From a virus, in IMG/VR virus record IMGVR_UViG_3300010300_000052, positions 1 through 32,976 of that record: 32,976 bases of DNA, one strand, 5' to 3'. Positions 1-6,660 of the stretch are shown piece after piece; position 1 is the first letter of the stretch, and each line of letters starts with the position of its first letter. Under the pieces are notes generated by a model, which was not told the origin of the DNA, ran no database searches, and saw only the letters and a list, made by a program, of their open reading frames with translations. Made by a program: the position numbers and the translations under genes.

Positions 1-258
1 AAGATTCCAGAAGGGTATGCAGGATGGGTGATCACTAGATCGACCCTTAACAGAAACGGTCTCTTCATTACTAGTGGGCTATATGATTCAGGCTACCATG
101 GAGTAATGGCTGGTGCACTTCACGTCGAAGGTGGCCCAGCTAAGATTCAGAAAGGTACAAGAGTGGCACAATTCTTAATGTTTGAAGCAGAAACACTATC
201 ATTGTATGATGGCGATTACGGACTCGGAAAGGAGCACGATAAAAAATATGGAAATTAA
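1..258 (+). CDS. dUTPase-like nucleotidohydrolase, C-terminal part (5' end outside window)
   Basis: The frame is open from base 1 with no start codon, so the N-terminal half lies upstream. The visible 85 residues look like the end of the trimeric dUTPase/dCTP deaminase superfamily. An early GWVITRS segment matches the phosphate-binding motif, SGLYDSGYHGVMAG matches the motif built around the catalytic Asp and Tyr (family form G-x-I-D-x-x-Y-x-G), and GTRVAQFLMF matches the RIAQ motif. The Gly-rich, Lys-rich end (YGLGKEHDKKYG) resembles the flexible arm that closes over the nucleotide. Such enzymes convert dUTP to dUMP, keeping uracil out of phage DNA and feeding thymidylate synthesis. The stop overlaps the next gene by 11 nt. 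A bifunctional deaminase/dUTPase remains possible because the N-terminal half is not visible. Confidence 0.75.
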   Translation, partial: KIPEGYAGWVITRSTLNRNGLFITSGLYDSGYHGVMAGALHVEGGPAKIQKGTRVAQFLMFEAETLSLYDGDYGLGKEHDKKYGN

Positions 259-1228
259 TATTAAAATAGAAGAGTTGCAAAAACGTTCGTTGTTTATTGC
301 AACACCAATGTATGGTGGACAATGCGCAGGTATGTTCACTAAATCAAGTAACGACTTATCTGCACTTTGTATGCACTACAAAATTCCTGCTAAGTTTTAC
401 TATTTGTTCAATGAGAGTTTGATTACTCGTGCACGTAACTATTGCGTTGATGAGTTCTTAAGGTCTGATTGTACACACATGATCTTTATTGATAGTGACA
501 TAGCATTCAATCCTAACGATGTTATTACTATGTTAGCAATGATGAATCATGAAGACCCTGAGTGTCCATATGACATCTTATGTGGTCCGTATCCTAAAAA
601 GTGTATTTCATGGGAAAAGATTACTCATGCAGTTAACCAAGGTGTTGCTGATGAGGATCCAGAGATCCTTTCTAAGTTTGTTGGAGATTATGTATTTAAT
701 CCTGCAGAAGGTGGAAATGAAATCAAAATCAGTGAACCTGCTGAAGTGTTAGAAGGTGGTACTGGTTTCATGATGTTCAAGAAGTCTACATTGCAAAAGT
801 TTGCAGATGCGTATCCTAATATGCTCTACAAGCCTGATCATGTAAGAACTCAACACTTTGATGGATCAAGAGAGATTACAGCATTCTTTGATGCAGTAAT
901 TGATGATAAGCAACTTAATGTTGCTAATGAACTGGAAGCATTTTACAAAGAGAATGCAGAAGCTACGCCTGAGCAGGTTTTAGAGTTTGTTAAAGACAAG
1001 ACTACATCTGCTATTGAAGGTAAGAGATACTCTAATCGATACTTGTCTGAAGACTATATGTTCTGTCAGTGGGCAAGAAACATTGGTATTAAAGTATGGC
1101 TGTGTCCTTGGATGGAACTTCAACACATGGGTTCTTTTGTATTCGGTGGATCGTTAAAAGACTTAGCGTCCATTGGAGCTCCAGCAACTGCTGATCCTGG
1201 AAAGGTAGGCAAGAACAAAGCAATGTAA
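248..1228 (+). CDS. GT-A fold glycosyltransferase-like protein
   Basis: 326 aa from the ATG at 248, chosen over an upstream in-frame ATG at 182 because AAAGGAG (228-234) precedes it and the overlap with the previous gene becomes only 11 nt. The N-terminus (SLFIATPMYGG, residues 15-24) followed by LITRARNYCVDEFL and the DSD at residues 82-84 (IFIDSDIAF) is the pattern of GT-A glycosyltransferases: a nucleotide-sugar binding strand and a DxD metal motif. A later EGGTGFMMFKKS segment resembles the acceptor-loop region of these enzymes. Marine T4-like phages often carry such genes. The donor and acceptor (virion glycan, host surface or DNA base) cannot be read from the sequence. It may work with the sugar dehydrogenase at 3121 and cytidylyltransferase at 6912. 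Confidence 0.7.
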   Translation: MEINIKIEELQKRSLFIATPMYGGQCAGMFTKSSNDLSALCMHYKIPAKFYYLFNESLITRARNYCVDEFLRSDCTHMIFIDSDIAFNPNDVITMLAMMNHEDPECPYDILCGPYPKKCISWEKITHAVNQGVADEDPEILSKFVGDYVFNPAEGGNEIKISEPAEVLEGGTGFMMFKKSTLQKFADAYPNMLYKPDHVRTQHFDGSREITAFFDAVIDDKQLNVANELEAFYKENAEATPEQVLEFVKDKTTSAIEGKRYSNRYLSEDYMFCQWARNIGIKVWLCPWMELQHMGSFVFGGSLKDLASIGAPATADPGKVGKNKAM

Positions 1229-1269
1229 GCACTAAGTTTAGTGTTTGTATATTAAATGGAAATTATATT

Positions 1270-1983
1270 ATGAAATTGAGTGAAAGTACTATTAACGTCT
1301 TAAAATCATTCTCTGTTATTAACACAGGGATTGAATTGCAACCAGGGAATGTGTTGAAGACAATCTCGCCTCAGAAGTCTATTATGGCTAGAGCTGAGTT
1401 GCCTGATACCATTCCAGCAGCTGGTTGTTTTTATGAGCTGCCTAGATTCCTAGGTGCACTAACTCTCTTTGACCAACCTCAGTTGGACTTCAATGAGAAA
1501 TATGTTACTATCAGAGATGCCAAAAGAACTCTGAACTATACGTTTGCGGATCCGCAAATGATTGTTACCCCTCCAGCTAAGGAAGTAGAACTACCTTCTG
1601 TAGATGTTGAAGTCAATCTTACTTGGACTGACATTAACAATACTATGAGAGCAGCTAGTGTTATGTCCCTACCAGAGATTGCAATCACAAGTGATGGATC
1701 CACAATCAACATTGAAGCAATCAGTAGCAAGAATCCAACAGCTGACAAGTATGCAACTGTTGTAGATAACAATGCTAGTGGCAAGGTATTCAAGGCTGTG
1801 TTCAAATTGGAGAACCTTAAGCTAATGAATATGGACTACACAGTCCAGTTGTCCAGCAAAGGTATCGCTAAGTTTACTTCCATGAACAATAAAACATGGA
1901 AGGATGAGAAAGTTGAGATTCAATCTATTCCTCAACTGACTTATTGGATTGCAACAGAACAACATAGTTCATCGTTCGAGTAG
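1270..1983 (+). CDS. 45: DNA polymerase sliding clamp, T4 gp45 family
   Basis: 237 aa (T4 gp45 is 228). The opening MKLSESTINVLKSFSVINTG aligns directly with the T4 gp45 N-terminus (KLS-x-T-x-x-L-L-K-x-F-x-x-I-N-x-G), and GCFYELPRFLGALTLF matches the T4 domain-1 segment around YDLNGFLGILSL. The protein forms a trimeric ring that tethers gp43 polymerase to DNA; in T4 it also activates late transcription at TATAAATA promoters. The start context, GGAAATTATATTATGAAATTGAG, is very like the T4 gene 45 start region recognised by RegA, so translational repression by the RegA encoded at 4224 is a reasonable inference. A short inverted repeat (CACTAAGTTTAGTG, 1230-1243) lies in the 41-nt gap upstream; it is too weak to call a terminator. 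Confidence 0.93.
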   Translation: MKLSESTINVLKSFSVINTGIELQPGNVLKTISPQKSIMARAELPDTIPAAGCFYELPRFLGALTLFDQPQLDFNEKYVTIRDAKRTLNYTFADPQMIVTPPAKEVELPSVDVEVNLTWTDINNTMRAASVMSLPEIAITSDGSTINIEAISSKNPTADKYATVVDNNASGKVFKAVFKLENLKLMNMDYTVQLSSKGIAKFTSMNNKTWKDEKVEIQSIPQLTYWIATEQHSSSFE

Positions 1984-1987
1984 GCCT

Positions 1988-2926
1988 ATGCTAGAAAATT
2001 ATCTTTGGGTGGAGAAATATCGCCCCGGTGTACTAGCAGATTGTATTTTACCAGACGAATTAAAGAATACATTCCAAAAGTTCATCGACAATAAAAACAT
2101 CCCTAACTTATTGTTATCAGGATCTGCTGGTGTTGGTAAAACGACAGTGGCAAAAGCTATGTTAGATGAACTTGACGCTGACTACATTGTAGTTAATGGT
2201 TCATTGCATGGTAACATTGATACGCTAAGAACAGAGATAATGAACTTTGCTACAACAGTATCGTTTAGTGAAGGACGTAAGTACGTAATATTGGATGAGG
2301 CTGATTACCTTAATCCACAATCCACACAACCCGCTCTTAGAAACTTTATGGAAGAGTATTCTAAAAACTGTGGATTCATACTAACATGCAATTTCAAGAA
2401 CAGAATCATTGATCCACTACATTCACGTTGTAGTGTTATTGACTTTACATTTCCAAGAAAACTAGCACCTAAACTTGCTGGTGACTTCTTTGTTAGAGTG
2501 AAATCAATACTCAACCAAGAACAGGTTAAGTATGATGAGAAAGTGTTAGCTGAGATTATTCAGAGACATTTTCCTGATTGGAGACGTGTTTTAAACGAGT
2601 TACAGCGCTATTCCGTGAATGGGATCATTGATACAGGATTACTAGCTAACTCCTCTCAGAACGCATTTAATTCGCTTCTAGCCCTGCTAAAAGAGAAGAA
2701 GTTCAGTGACATGCGAAAGTGGGTTGCACAGAACTTAGATAGTGATCCAACAAGTATTATGAGACAACTGTATGACCATGCCAGTGAGAAAATAGATCCA
2801 AAGTCTATACCTCAATTGGTCTTACTTATTGGTGAGTATCAATACAAGTCTGCCTTTGTAGCTGACCAAGAAATTAACTTAGTTGCGTTCTTAACGCAAG
2901 TGATGGCAGAAATCGAATTTAAATAG
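1988..2926 (+). CDS. 44: Clamp loader large subunit, AAA+ ATPase, T4 gp44 family
   Basis: 312 aa (T4 gp44 is 319). Start at ATG 1988, four bases after the clamp stop; this gives MLENYLWVEKYRP, the standard opening of clamp-loader AAA+ proteins. Walker A is GSAGVGKTT (45-53), Walker B is ILDEAD (101-106), and the SRC motif supplying the trans arginine finger is at about 146-148 (LHSRCSV). The C-terminal helical collar follows. Four copies join one gp62 to open the gp45 ring and load it at primer ends using ATP. The usual T4 order places gp62 immediately after gp44; here a mini-protein and a sugar dehydrogenase intervene. No strong Shine-Dalgarno precedes the start, so translation may be coupled to the clamp. 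Confidence 0.95.
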   Translation: MLENYLWVEKYRPGVLADCILPDELKNTFQKFIDNKNIPNLLLSGSAGVGKTTVAKAMLDELDADYIVVNGSLHGNIDTLRTEIMNFATTVSFSEGRKYVILDEADYLNPQSTQPALRNFMEEYSKNCGFILTCNFKNRIIDPLHSRCSVIDFTFPRKLAPKLAGDFFVRVKSILNQEQVKYDEKVLAEIIQRHFPDWRRVLNELQRYSVNGIIDTGLLANSSQNAFNSLLALLKEKKFSDMRKWVAQNLDSDPTSIMRQLYDHASEKIDPKSIPQLVLLIGEYQYKSAFVADQEINLVAFLTQVMAEIEFK

Positions 2927-2934
2927 GAGACAAT

Positions 2935-3117
2935 ATGCCTTATGTAGAGAAGGTTGGTGTCGAGGGGGTCAAGGATCAGATTGATCAATGGTATCATGTG
3001 ATGCATGATCAAAACCTCGATGGGTATACTTGTAGAGCTTGTAAGAGAAAAATTACTGAAGTACTGGAAAAAGCCAAACAAGCATTAGTAGATGCACCGG
3101 AGTATGTAGAGGACTAA
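2935..3117 (+). CDS. Small protein with a single CxxC pair, unknown function
   Basis: 60 aa, preceded by a good ribosome site (ATAGGAGACAAT). Central segment GYTCRACKRKITEVLEKAK contains one CxxC pair followed by a likely amphipathic helix. A single CxxC is half of a zinc ribbon and could bind metal as a dimer or through the nearby His residues (WYHVMHDQ). No family is recognised. It lies 8 nt after gp44 and 3 nt before the dehydrogenase, in the interval where T4 has gp62 directly, so it is co-transcribed with the clamp loader genes. It could be a small regulator or partner of either neighbour. Confidence 0.6.
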   Translation: MPYVEKVGVEGVKDQIDQWYHVMHDQNLDGYTCRACKRKITEVLEKAKQALVDAPEYVED

Positions 3118-3120
3118 GAT

Positions 3121-3852
3121 ATGAAAATCAAAGTAGCAATTATGGGATATGGGTTTGTTGGTAAAGCAACAGAATATTTCTTAAAAACTTATTGTCCTAA
3201 TGTTACAGATATTCAAATTCAAGATCCAGCAATGGACTTATGGGTTGAAGATTGGGATAGAGTAGACTACACATTCATATGCGTTCCTACTCCTCAACAA
3301 GATCGTAAACTTGATATCTCATATGTTATAGATGCATTGAATAGTTGTTCTGGTAAGCCTATTGTAAGAAGTACAGTAGGACCTGAACAAGTCAATCATT
3401 TAAATAGTATTAAACGTATTATTTTATGGCCTGAGTTTCTAAGAGAAAAGACTTGGAAAGAGGATACTGATAACAGTACGCAAATAATTCTTGGGGTTGG
3501 ATTTCACATTCCTAATGATCTGTTTGCTCTTTGTGGTAGAAGAATAAAAACTACTGATCTGATTGAAGCATCGTTATTTAAAATGTCACGTAATGCTATG
3601 TTGGCAGCTAAAGTAGCACAAGCTAATATGTTATATGATTTGTGTCAGAAGTTTGCAGGTGTTGAATATAACAATATCAAAGAACTTTTAATTTCTGATG
3701 GCACATTAGGTACAACGCACTTTGATGTTCCTGGACATCATGGTAGAGGATTTAGCGGTAAGTGTTTACCAAAAGATACGACGCACTATGAAAGCCTATT
3801 TAAAGAATTAAACCTATACACGGAAGTACTGGATTACAATGAAACCCTTTGA
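3121..3852 (+). CDS. Nucleotide-sugar (UDP-glucose/GDP-mannose type) dehydrogenase, short form
   Basis: 243 aa. The N-terminus KVAIMGYGFVGKA carries the Rossmann G-x-G-x-x-G (residues 9-14), FICVPTPQ is the conserved NAD-domain strand end, IVRSTVGP and LWPEFLREKTW match the family's STVPPG and NPEFLREG motifs, and GFSGKCLPKD holds the likely catalytic Cys215 (family GFGGSCFPKD). Full-length enzymes are about 400 aa; the C-terminal UDP-binding domain is absent, so this is a two-domain version whose substrate and dimer contacts may differ. The reaction would be NAD-dependent four-electron oxidation of a nucleotide hexose to a uronic acid. It sits between the two clamp-loader subunits and overlaps gp62 by 14 nt, so expression of gp62 is probably coupled to it. 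Confidence 0.8.
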   Translation: MKIKVAIMGYGFVGKATEYFLKTYCPNVTDIQIQDPAMDLWVEDWDRVDYTFICVPTPQQDRKLDISYVIDALNSCSGKPIVRSTVGPEQVNHLNSIKRIILWPEFLREKTWKEDTDNSTQIILGVGFHIPNDLFALCGRRIKTTDLIEASLFKMSRNAMLAAKVAQANMLYDLCQKFAGVEYNNIKELLISDGTLGTTHFDVPGHHGRGFSGKCLPKDTTHYESLFKELNLYTEVLDYNETL

Positions 3853-4240
3853 TTTTGTTAACAGCATAAACTTTACAAAGAAAAATATGATGCGAGGTAC
3901 AGAGAATGATGACCTTGCAGAGAAAAGTTATGTCCCATATTTAACAAATAAAGCGTTATCATATCACACAGACACATTATTATATGCAAATGAGATTAAC
4001 CGTCTTCACTTTTTAGACAATAAACTTCAATATGAGTTTTACCTAAATACTCTTAGAAAAAAGAAAAGGTTTGCGAAGTGGGCGAAAGCAGATAGTAATG
4101 ATGATATAGAAATGATTTCACAATATTTCAACTATTCACCATCTAAAGCTAAAATTGCTCTCACCATACTTTCGAAAGAAAACCTTGAAGAAATAAGAGA
4201 AAAGGTTACTCGCGGTATTGAAAATGATAGACATAACTAG
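3839..4240 (+). CDS. 62: Clamp loader small subunit, T4 gp62 family
   Basis: 133 aa; T4 gp62 is 187. The diagnostic stretch is YEFYLNTLRKKKRFAKWAK, which matches T4 gp62 FNYLMAAVPRGKRYGKWAK, followed by a helical region ending in ...YSPSKAKIALTILSKENLEEI, similar to the T4 segment that ends SILTKNGKLPLVLKEL. Upstream, YVPYLTNKALSYHTDT resembles T4 YSKFMVENALSQFPE. The single gp62 subunit completes the pentameric loader with four gp44. The gene overlaps the dehydrogenase upstream and RegA downstream. It is shorter than T4 gp62, mainly at the N-terminus and C-terminal tail. The family is divergent and easily left as hypothetical; the shared KRxxKWAK core and the position before regA make the call reliable. 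Confidence 0.85.
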   Translation: MKPFDFVNSINFTKKNMMRGTENDDLAEKSYVPYLTNKALSYHTDTLLYANEINRLHFLDNKLQYEFYLNTLRKKKRFAKWAKADSNDDIEMISQYFNYSPSKAKIALTILSKENLEEIREKVTRGIENDRHN

Positions 4241-4616
4241 CTTAATTGAAATTAAACTTAAGGATCCAGAAGACTTCCTTAAAGTCAAAGAAACTTTGAC
4301 ACGTATAGGTGTGGCATCTAAAAAGACAAACACCTTATATCAATCATGCCATATTTTACATAAGCAAGGACAATATTATATCGTCCACTTTAAAGAATTA
4401 TTTTCGTTAGATGGTAAAGCATCTGATTTTAATCAAGATGATATATCAAGACGAAATACGATAGCGCTTTTACTAGAAGAATGGAACCTTGTAGAAATTG
4501 TTAATAAACAAATGACACAGCCAGCTGACAGTATAAGTTCTATCAAAATTATTCCACACTCTCAAAAGGGAGATTGGAATTTGGTTGCCAAGTATAACAT
4601 TGGCAAACGAAAATAG
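4224..4616 (+). CDS. regA: RegA translational repressor
   Basis: 130 aa (T4 RegA is 122). The stretches KDPEDFLKVKETLTRIG, LYQSCHIL and YYIVHFKELF are almost identical to T4 RegA, as is the ending WNLVAKYNIG. An extra Ser-Leu-Ile-like segment at the N-terminus (MIDITSLIEIKL) accounts for part of the added length. ATG 4224 is chosen; a TTG two codons earlier is in frame. RegA binds the start regions of early T4 mRNAs (genes 44, 45, rpbA and others) and blocks ribosome loading. Here likely targets are gp45, gp44 and regA itself. The gene overlaps gp62 by 17 nt, the T4 order 62-regA. In T4 gene 43 follows; here it is about 2.7 kb downstream. Confidence 0.97.
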   Translation: MIDITSLIEIKLKDPEDFLKVKETLTRIGVASKKTNTLYQSCHILHKQGQYYIVHFKELFSLDGKASDFNQDDISRRNTIALLLEEWNLVEIVNKQMTQPADSISSIKIIPHSQKGDWNLVAKYNIGKRK

Positions 4617-4664
4617 GGTCAGGTCCATCCAACTTGGCCGGCCTGCGAGCGATGTTCCTGGCCC
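4616..4664 (+). other. GC-rich structured element after regA
   Basis: GGGTCAGG (4616-4623) can pair with CCTGGCCC (4657-4664) in an 8-bp stem with one G-U pair. The 33-nt loop contains the 8-base palindrome GGCCGGCC (4636-4643), and GGTC/GACC (4617-4620/4665-4668) gives an alternative closing helix. The block is far richer in GC than its neighbours. No run of T follows, so it is not a standard intrinsic terminator. It may be an mRNA stabiliser, processing site, attenuator or small RNA. TTGACA at 4671 follows but has no -10 partner. Confidence 0.5.
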
Positions 4665-4704
4665 GACCTATTGACATTAACACACATACACACAGGAGGA
4701 AATT

Positions 4705-4941
4705 ATGTCAACACCAAAATCTGGATTTGAAATCCGAGCAGACTTGTTAAAGCAAGCACAAGAACTTCTTCAAGATAATAAGTATAGGAAGATCGATTAC
4801 TATCACGCACAAGTATCAAGAGCAATGGATCAAAAGGATGTGAACTATCCTGACTATCCTATGGATTGCTTGAATGGTATTAACTCTGCTGATATAATCA
4901 CAGTTGCAAAACAATTTAACGAGTTTGTTAACGAAAAGTAG
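4705..4941 (+). CDS. Small hypothetical protein
   Basis: 78 aa with a very strong ribosome site (AGGAGGAAATT before ATG), suggesting high expression. The sequence is soluble, mostly helical and of mixed charge: IRADLLKQAQELLQDNKY near the N-terminus, then tyrosine- and proline-rich VNYPDYPMDCLNGI, and a final helix ADIITVAKQFNEFVN. No family is recognised with certainty and no catalytic motif is visible. It lies between the GC-rich element and the Hsp20 promoter region, so it could be read from regA transcription or a separate leader. Confidence 0.75.
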   Translation: MSTPKSGFEIRADLLKQAQELLQDNKYRKIDYYHAQVSRAMDQKDVNYPDYPMDCLNGINSADIITVAKQFNEFVNEK

Positions 4942-4971
4942 TTGATTTTAAATCTTATTGGGTGAGATAAT
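4942..4971 (+). promoter_or_regulatory. Candidate sigma70-like promoter
   Basis: TTGATT (4942-4947), 18 nt spacer, GATAAT (4966-4971). It overlaps a late element that starts at 4971, so the Hsp20 gene may be transcribed at both early and late times. Confidence 0.45.
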
Positions 4972-4978
4972 ATAAATA
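4971..4978 (+). promoter_or_regulatory. T4-type late promoter element TATAAATA
   Basis: Exact T4 late consensus in the gap before Hsp20. The expected start site is about 4984, giving a leader of about 50 nt with AAGGAGG before the ATG at 5035. The leader can form a small CGAA/TTCG hairpin (5002-5005 with 5013-5016). Confidence 0.65.
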
Positions 4979-5034
4979 ATAACGAGTGCTCATAAGAGGC
5001 TCGAAATTAAACTTCGCTTAGAAAAGGAGGAAAC

Positions 5035-5451
5035 ATGACAATCTACGAAGAACCCTTTGGTCGTTTCAGACCGTTTGGTATTGGCTTTGATGAAGCCTTT
5101 CGCCAATTAGATAAACTGCACGCAACTACAACAGGTAACTACCCGCCCTACAATATTGTAAAGGTGGATGAGGAAAACTTCCTTGTTGAAATTGCAGCTG
5201 CTGGATTCGCTAAAAGCGACTTTGATATCACTCTTAAAGATGGCTCATTAACCATCGCAGCAAAATCTGAAAAAGAGGATGCTAAAGAGTATATGCATAA
5301 AGGTATTGCAGCTCGTTCTTTTGAAAGAACATTTGCATTAGCTGAGCATGTTGATGTTAAAGGAGTATCTTATAAAGACGGTATTCTGTTGGTTGAATTA
5401 TCTAAAGTAATTCCTGAAGAGGAAAAACCCAAGAAGTTCACTATCAAGTAA
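5035..5451 (+). CDS. Small heat shock protein, Hsp20/alpha-crystallin (IbpA-like)
   Basis: 138 aa. The N-terminal arm YEEPFGRFRPFGIGFDEAF is IbpA-like. The alpha-crystallin domain follows from about residue 38: YPPYNIVKVDEENFLVEIAAAGF, then FDITLKDGSLTIAAK, GIAARSFERTFAL and YKDGILLVELSK, with the conserved A-x-x-x-x-G-L-L replaced by YKDGILLVEL. The Lys-rich C-terminal extension ends in KKFTIK. Such ATP-independent chaperones hold unfolding proteins. Marine T4-like phages commonly carry one, probably to aid virion protein folding or buffer stress during infection. Start supported by AAGGAGG seven bases upstream. The gene has its own promoters and a terminator at 5458, making it a single-gene unit. 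Confidence 0.93.
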   Translation: MTIYEEPFGRFRPFGIGFDEAFRQLDKLHATTTGNYPPYNIVKVDEENFLVEIAAAGFAKSDFDITLKDGSLTIAAKSEKEDAKEYMHKGIAARSFERTFALAEHVDVKGVSYKDGILLVELSKVIPEEEKPKKFTIK

Positions 5452-5457
5452 TCAAAA

Positions 5458-5485
5458 GGGGGGACTACAATGTCCCCCACTTTTT
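5458..5485. terminator. Bidirectional intrinsic terminator
   Basis: GGGGGAC (5459-5465), loop TACAAT, GTCCCCC (5472-5478), then ACTTTTT on the + strand. On the minus strand the same stem is followed by CCTTTT. It ends Hsp20 from the left and the exported-protein gene from the right. Confidence 0.88.
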
Positions 5486-5795
5486 ATACAATCCTTTCAG
5501 TATTGTATCTACAGGTTGTGAACCCTTCATTGTGTTCAATGATGAACGAGGAATCTAAAGATCGTTTAACCTTTATTTTGCCTCTTACTTTATTAGGGCA
5601 ATGTCTAGGATTGATTGGTACTCCCATGTAGATCCTTTGATCTTTCATGTGGAAGTATATTTTGTCATCTTTCATGATGACAATTTTATCTAAGTCTTTT
5701 GGCTTTATCTCGTTGCCAGCAAATGCTAAACTAGGTAAGATAAGCATTAATGGTGGAACAAGCCAACCGGCTAGTAAATATTGTATATGTTTCAT
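5484..5795 (-). CDS. Small exported protein, unknown function (only minus-strand gene)
   Basis: 103 aa on the minus strand, preceded by GGAGGT four bases before ATG. Residues 1-26 form a clear signal peptide (a long hydrophobic run ending LAFA, cleavage before GNE), so the mature protein of about 77 aa should be periplasmic. It contains two cysteines (RHCPNK and TTCRYN), which could form a disulfide, and many Lys/Arg residues. No family is recognised. It runs against all surrounding genes, shares a bidirectional terminator with Hsp20, and is divergent from the genes at 5849 onward. This is the layout of an independently transcribed cargo gene (moron). Superinfection exclusion or another envelope role is conceivable but not shown. 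Confidence 0.8.
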   Translation of the reverse strand: MKHIQYLLAGWLVPPLMLILPSLAFAGNEIKPKDLDKIVIMKDDKIYFHMKDQRIYMGVPINPRHCPNKVRGKIKVKRSLDSSFIIEHNEGFTTCRYNTERIV

Positions 5796-5848
5796 ATATA
5801 CCTCCTATATAAGTATATATGTGATATATATCCTTGAGGAAATAAAAA

Positions 5849-6019
5849 ATGGCAAAAAAAGAGAAAGAATCCCACTTATTGGTGAAAATAAATAGGGACG
5901 ATAAGTATGAATTCTATGCATTGTGCAAAGAACTAGATACACACGCAAGTAGAGAGATAAGACGATTCGTGCGTGAATTTATTAAGGAGCATTCCAAAAA
6001 TGGACATGAAAAAACTTAG
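5849..6019 (+). CDS. Ribbon-helix-helix (CopG/Arc-like) mini-protein
   Basis: 56 aa, start ATG 5849 with TGAGGA (5835-5840) upstream. The layout fits a ribbon-helix-helix DNA-binding protein: a Lys-rich start, one beta-strand HLLVKINRDD, then two helices, YEFYALCKELDT and ASREIRRFVREFIKEH. Such proteins act as dimers in which the strand contacts the major groove, and often repress their own promoter. It overlaps the lysozyme start by 20 nt, so lysozyme translation may be coupled to it. It faces the minus-strand gene across a 53-nt divergent AT-rich gap (TATATAAGTATATATG), a natural place for its operator. Assignment is by pattern only. Confidence 0.65.
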   Translation: MAKKEKESHLLVKINRDDKYEFYALCKELDTHASREIRRFVREFIKEHSKNGHEKT

Positions 6020-6440
6020 AGAAGAGATTGAGTATGATGAAGGCGTTGTTAGCAAAATCTATCTTGATCACCTTGGTTATCCCACATTTGGTATTGGCCA
6101 CCTCGTTAGAGAGACCGATCCCGAACATGGGCTACCCGTTGACACGCCTGTGTCTGAAAAAAGAATAGAAGAAGCATTCCAACAAGACATGAATTGGGTC
6201 GAGTCGGATTGTGTAAAAATGTTTGCAGAGTTTAGACAGTATCCTGAAGAGGTACAGAGAGTTATTGCAAACATGATGTTCAACTTAGGATTTACCAGAT
6301 TGAACAAGTTTAACAACTTCAAAGCAGCAATCAGAGATAATGATTGGAAACAAGCTGCAGTTGAAGGACGCGACAGCAAATGGCATAAACAAGTCACTAA
6401 CAGAGCTGAGCGTTTAATGGTAAGGTTGGAAAATGTCTAA
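6000..6440 (+). CDS. e: T4-type lysozyme (endolysin, glycoside hydrolase 24 type)
   Basis: 146 aa from ATG 6000 (T4 lysozyme is 164), supported by AAGGAG at 5984-5989. The catalytic arrangement is intact: Glu14 in YDEG, Asp23 in YLDHLGY and Thr29 in PTFGIGHL, with the same spacings (9 and 6) as T4 Glu11, Asp20 and Thr26. Further family marks are VIANMMFNLGFTRLNKF and a C-terminal RAERL. The enzyme cleaves peptidoglycan between MurNAc and GlcNAc. No signal peptide is present, so a holin is needed for release, or it acts after membrane damage. It overlaps the RHH gene before it and the small gene after it, giving a compact four-gene group. Confidence 0.95.
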   Translation: MDMKKLREEIEYDEGVVSKIYLDHLGYPTFGIGHLVRETDPEHGLPVDTPVSEKRIEEAFQQDMNWVESDCVKMFAEFRQYPEEVQRVIANMMFNLGFTRLNKFNNFKAAIRDNDWKQAAVEGRDSKWHKQVTNRAERLMVRLENV

Positions 6441-6660
6441 AATGTTATTACAAGCACTTAAGAAAAAATTAGAAGGTGATATGGCAGTAGCTAGAGCCAA
6501 TATAGAAGTCTACAAAAAAGATTCTGTTGGTATCGGCGAACACCCAGAAATCGTACAAGCTATTGAAATTGAACTTAGCAAGTACAGTGAAGCAGCAGAT
6601 AAGTTAGGAAACTTAAATCAGATTTTACAAGAAACTGAACCAACATTTATTCAAGAATGA
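6433..6660 (+). CDS. Conserved small marine-phage protein, helical
   Basis: 75 aa, overlapping the lysozyme end by 8 nt and the next gene by 4 nt (ATGA). It is almost entirely helical and charged: MLLQALKKKLEGDMAVARANIEVY, a short loop VGIGEHPEIVQAIE, and a coiled-coil-like tail LSKYSEAADKLGNLNQIL. I recall similar proteins with a VG-x-GEHP motif in marine T4-like phages, all without known function. A structural or chaperone role is possible. No motif indicates an enzyme. Confidence 0.75.
   Translation: MSKMLLQALKKKLEGDMAVARANIEVYKKDSVGIGEHPEIVQAIEIELSKYSEAADKLGNLNQILQETEPTFIQE

Noticed and set aside
182-247. Upstream ATG at 182 as start of the glycosyltransferase
   Set aside because: It would overlap the dUTPase by 77 nt and add 22 residues unlike the family; the ATG at 248 has a good ribosome site.
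1230-1243. CACTAAGTTTAGTG as a terminator before gp45
   Set aside because: Only 5-6 AT-rich pairs and no clear T-run; at most a weak hairpin.
4671-4704. TTGACA at 4671 as a promoter -35
   Set aside because: No TATAAT-like hexamer lies 16-18 nt downstream; that region is a CA-rich tract followed by the ribosome site.
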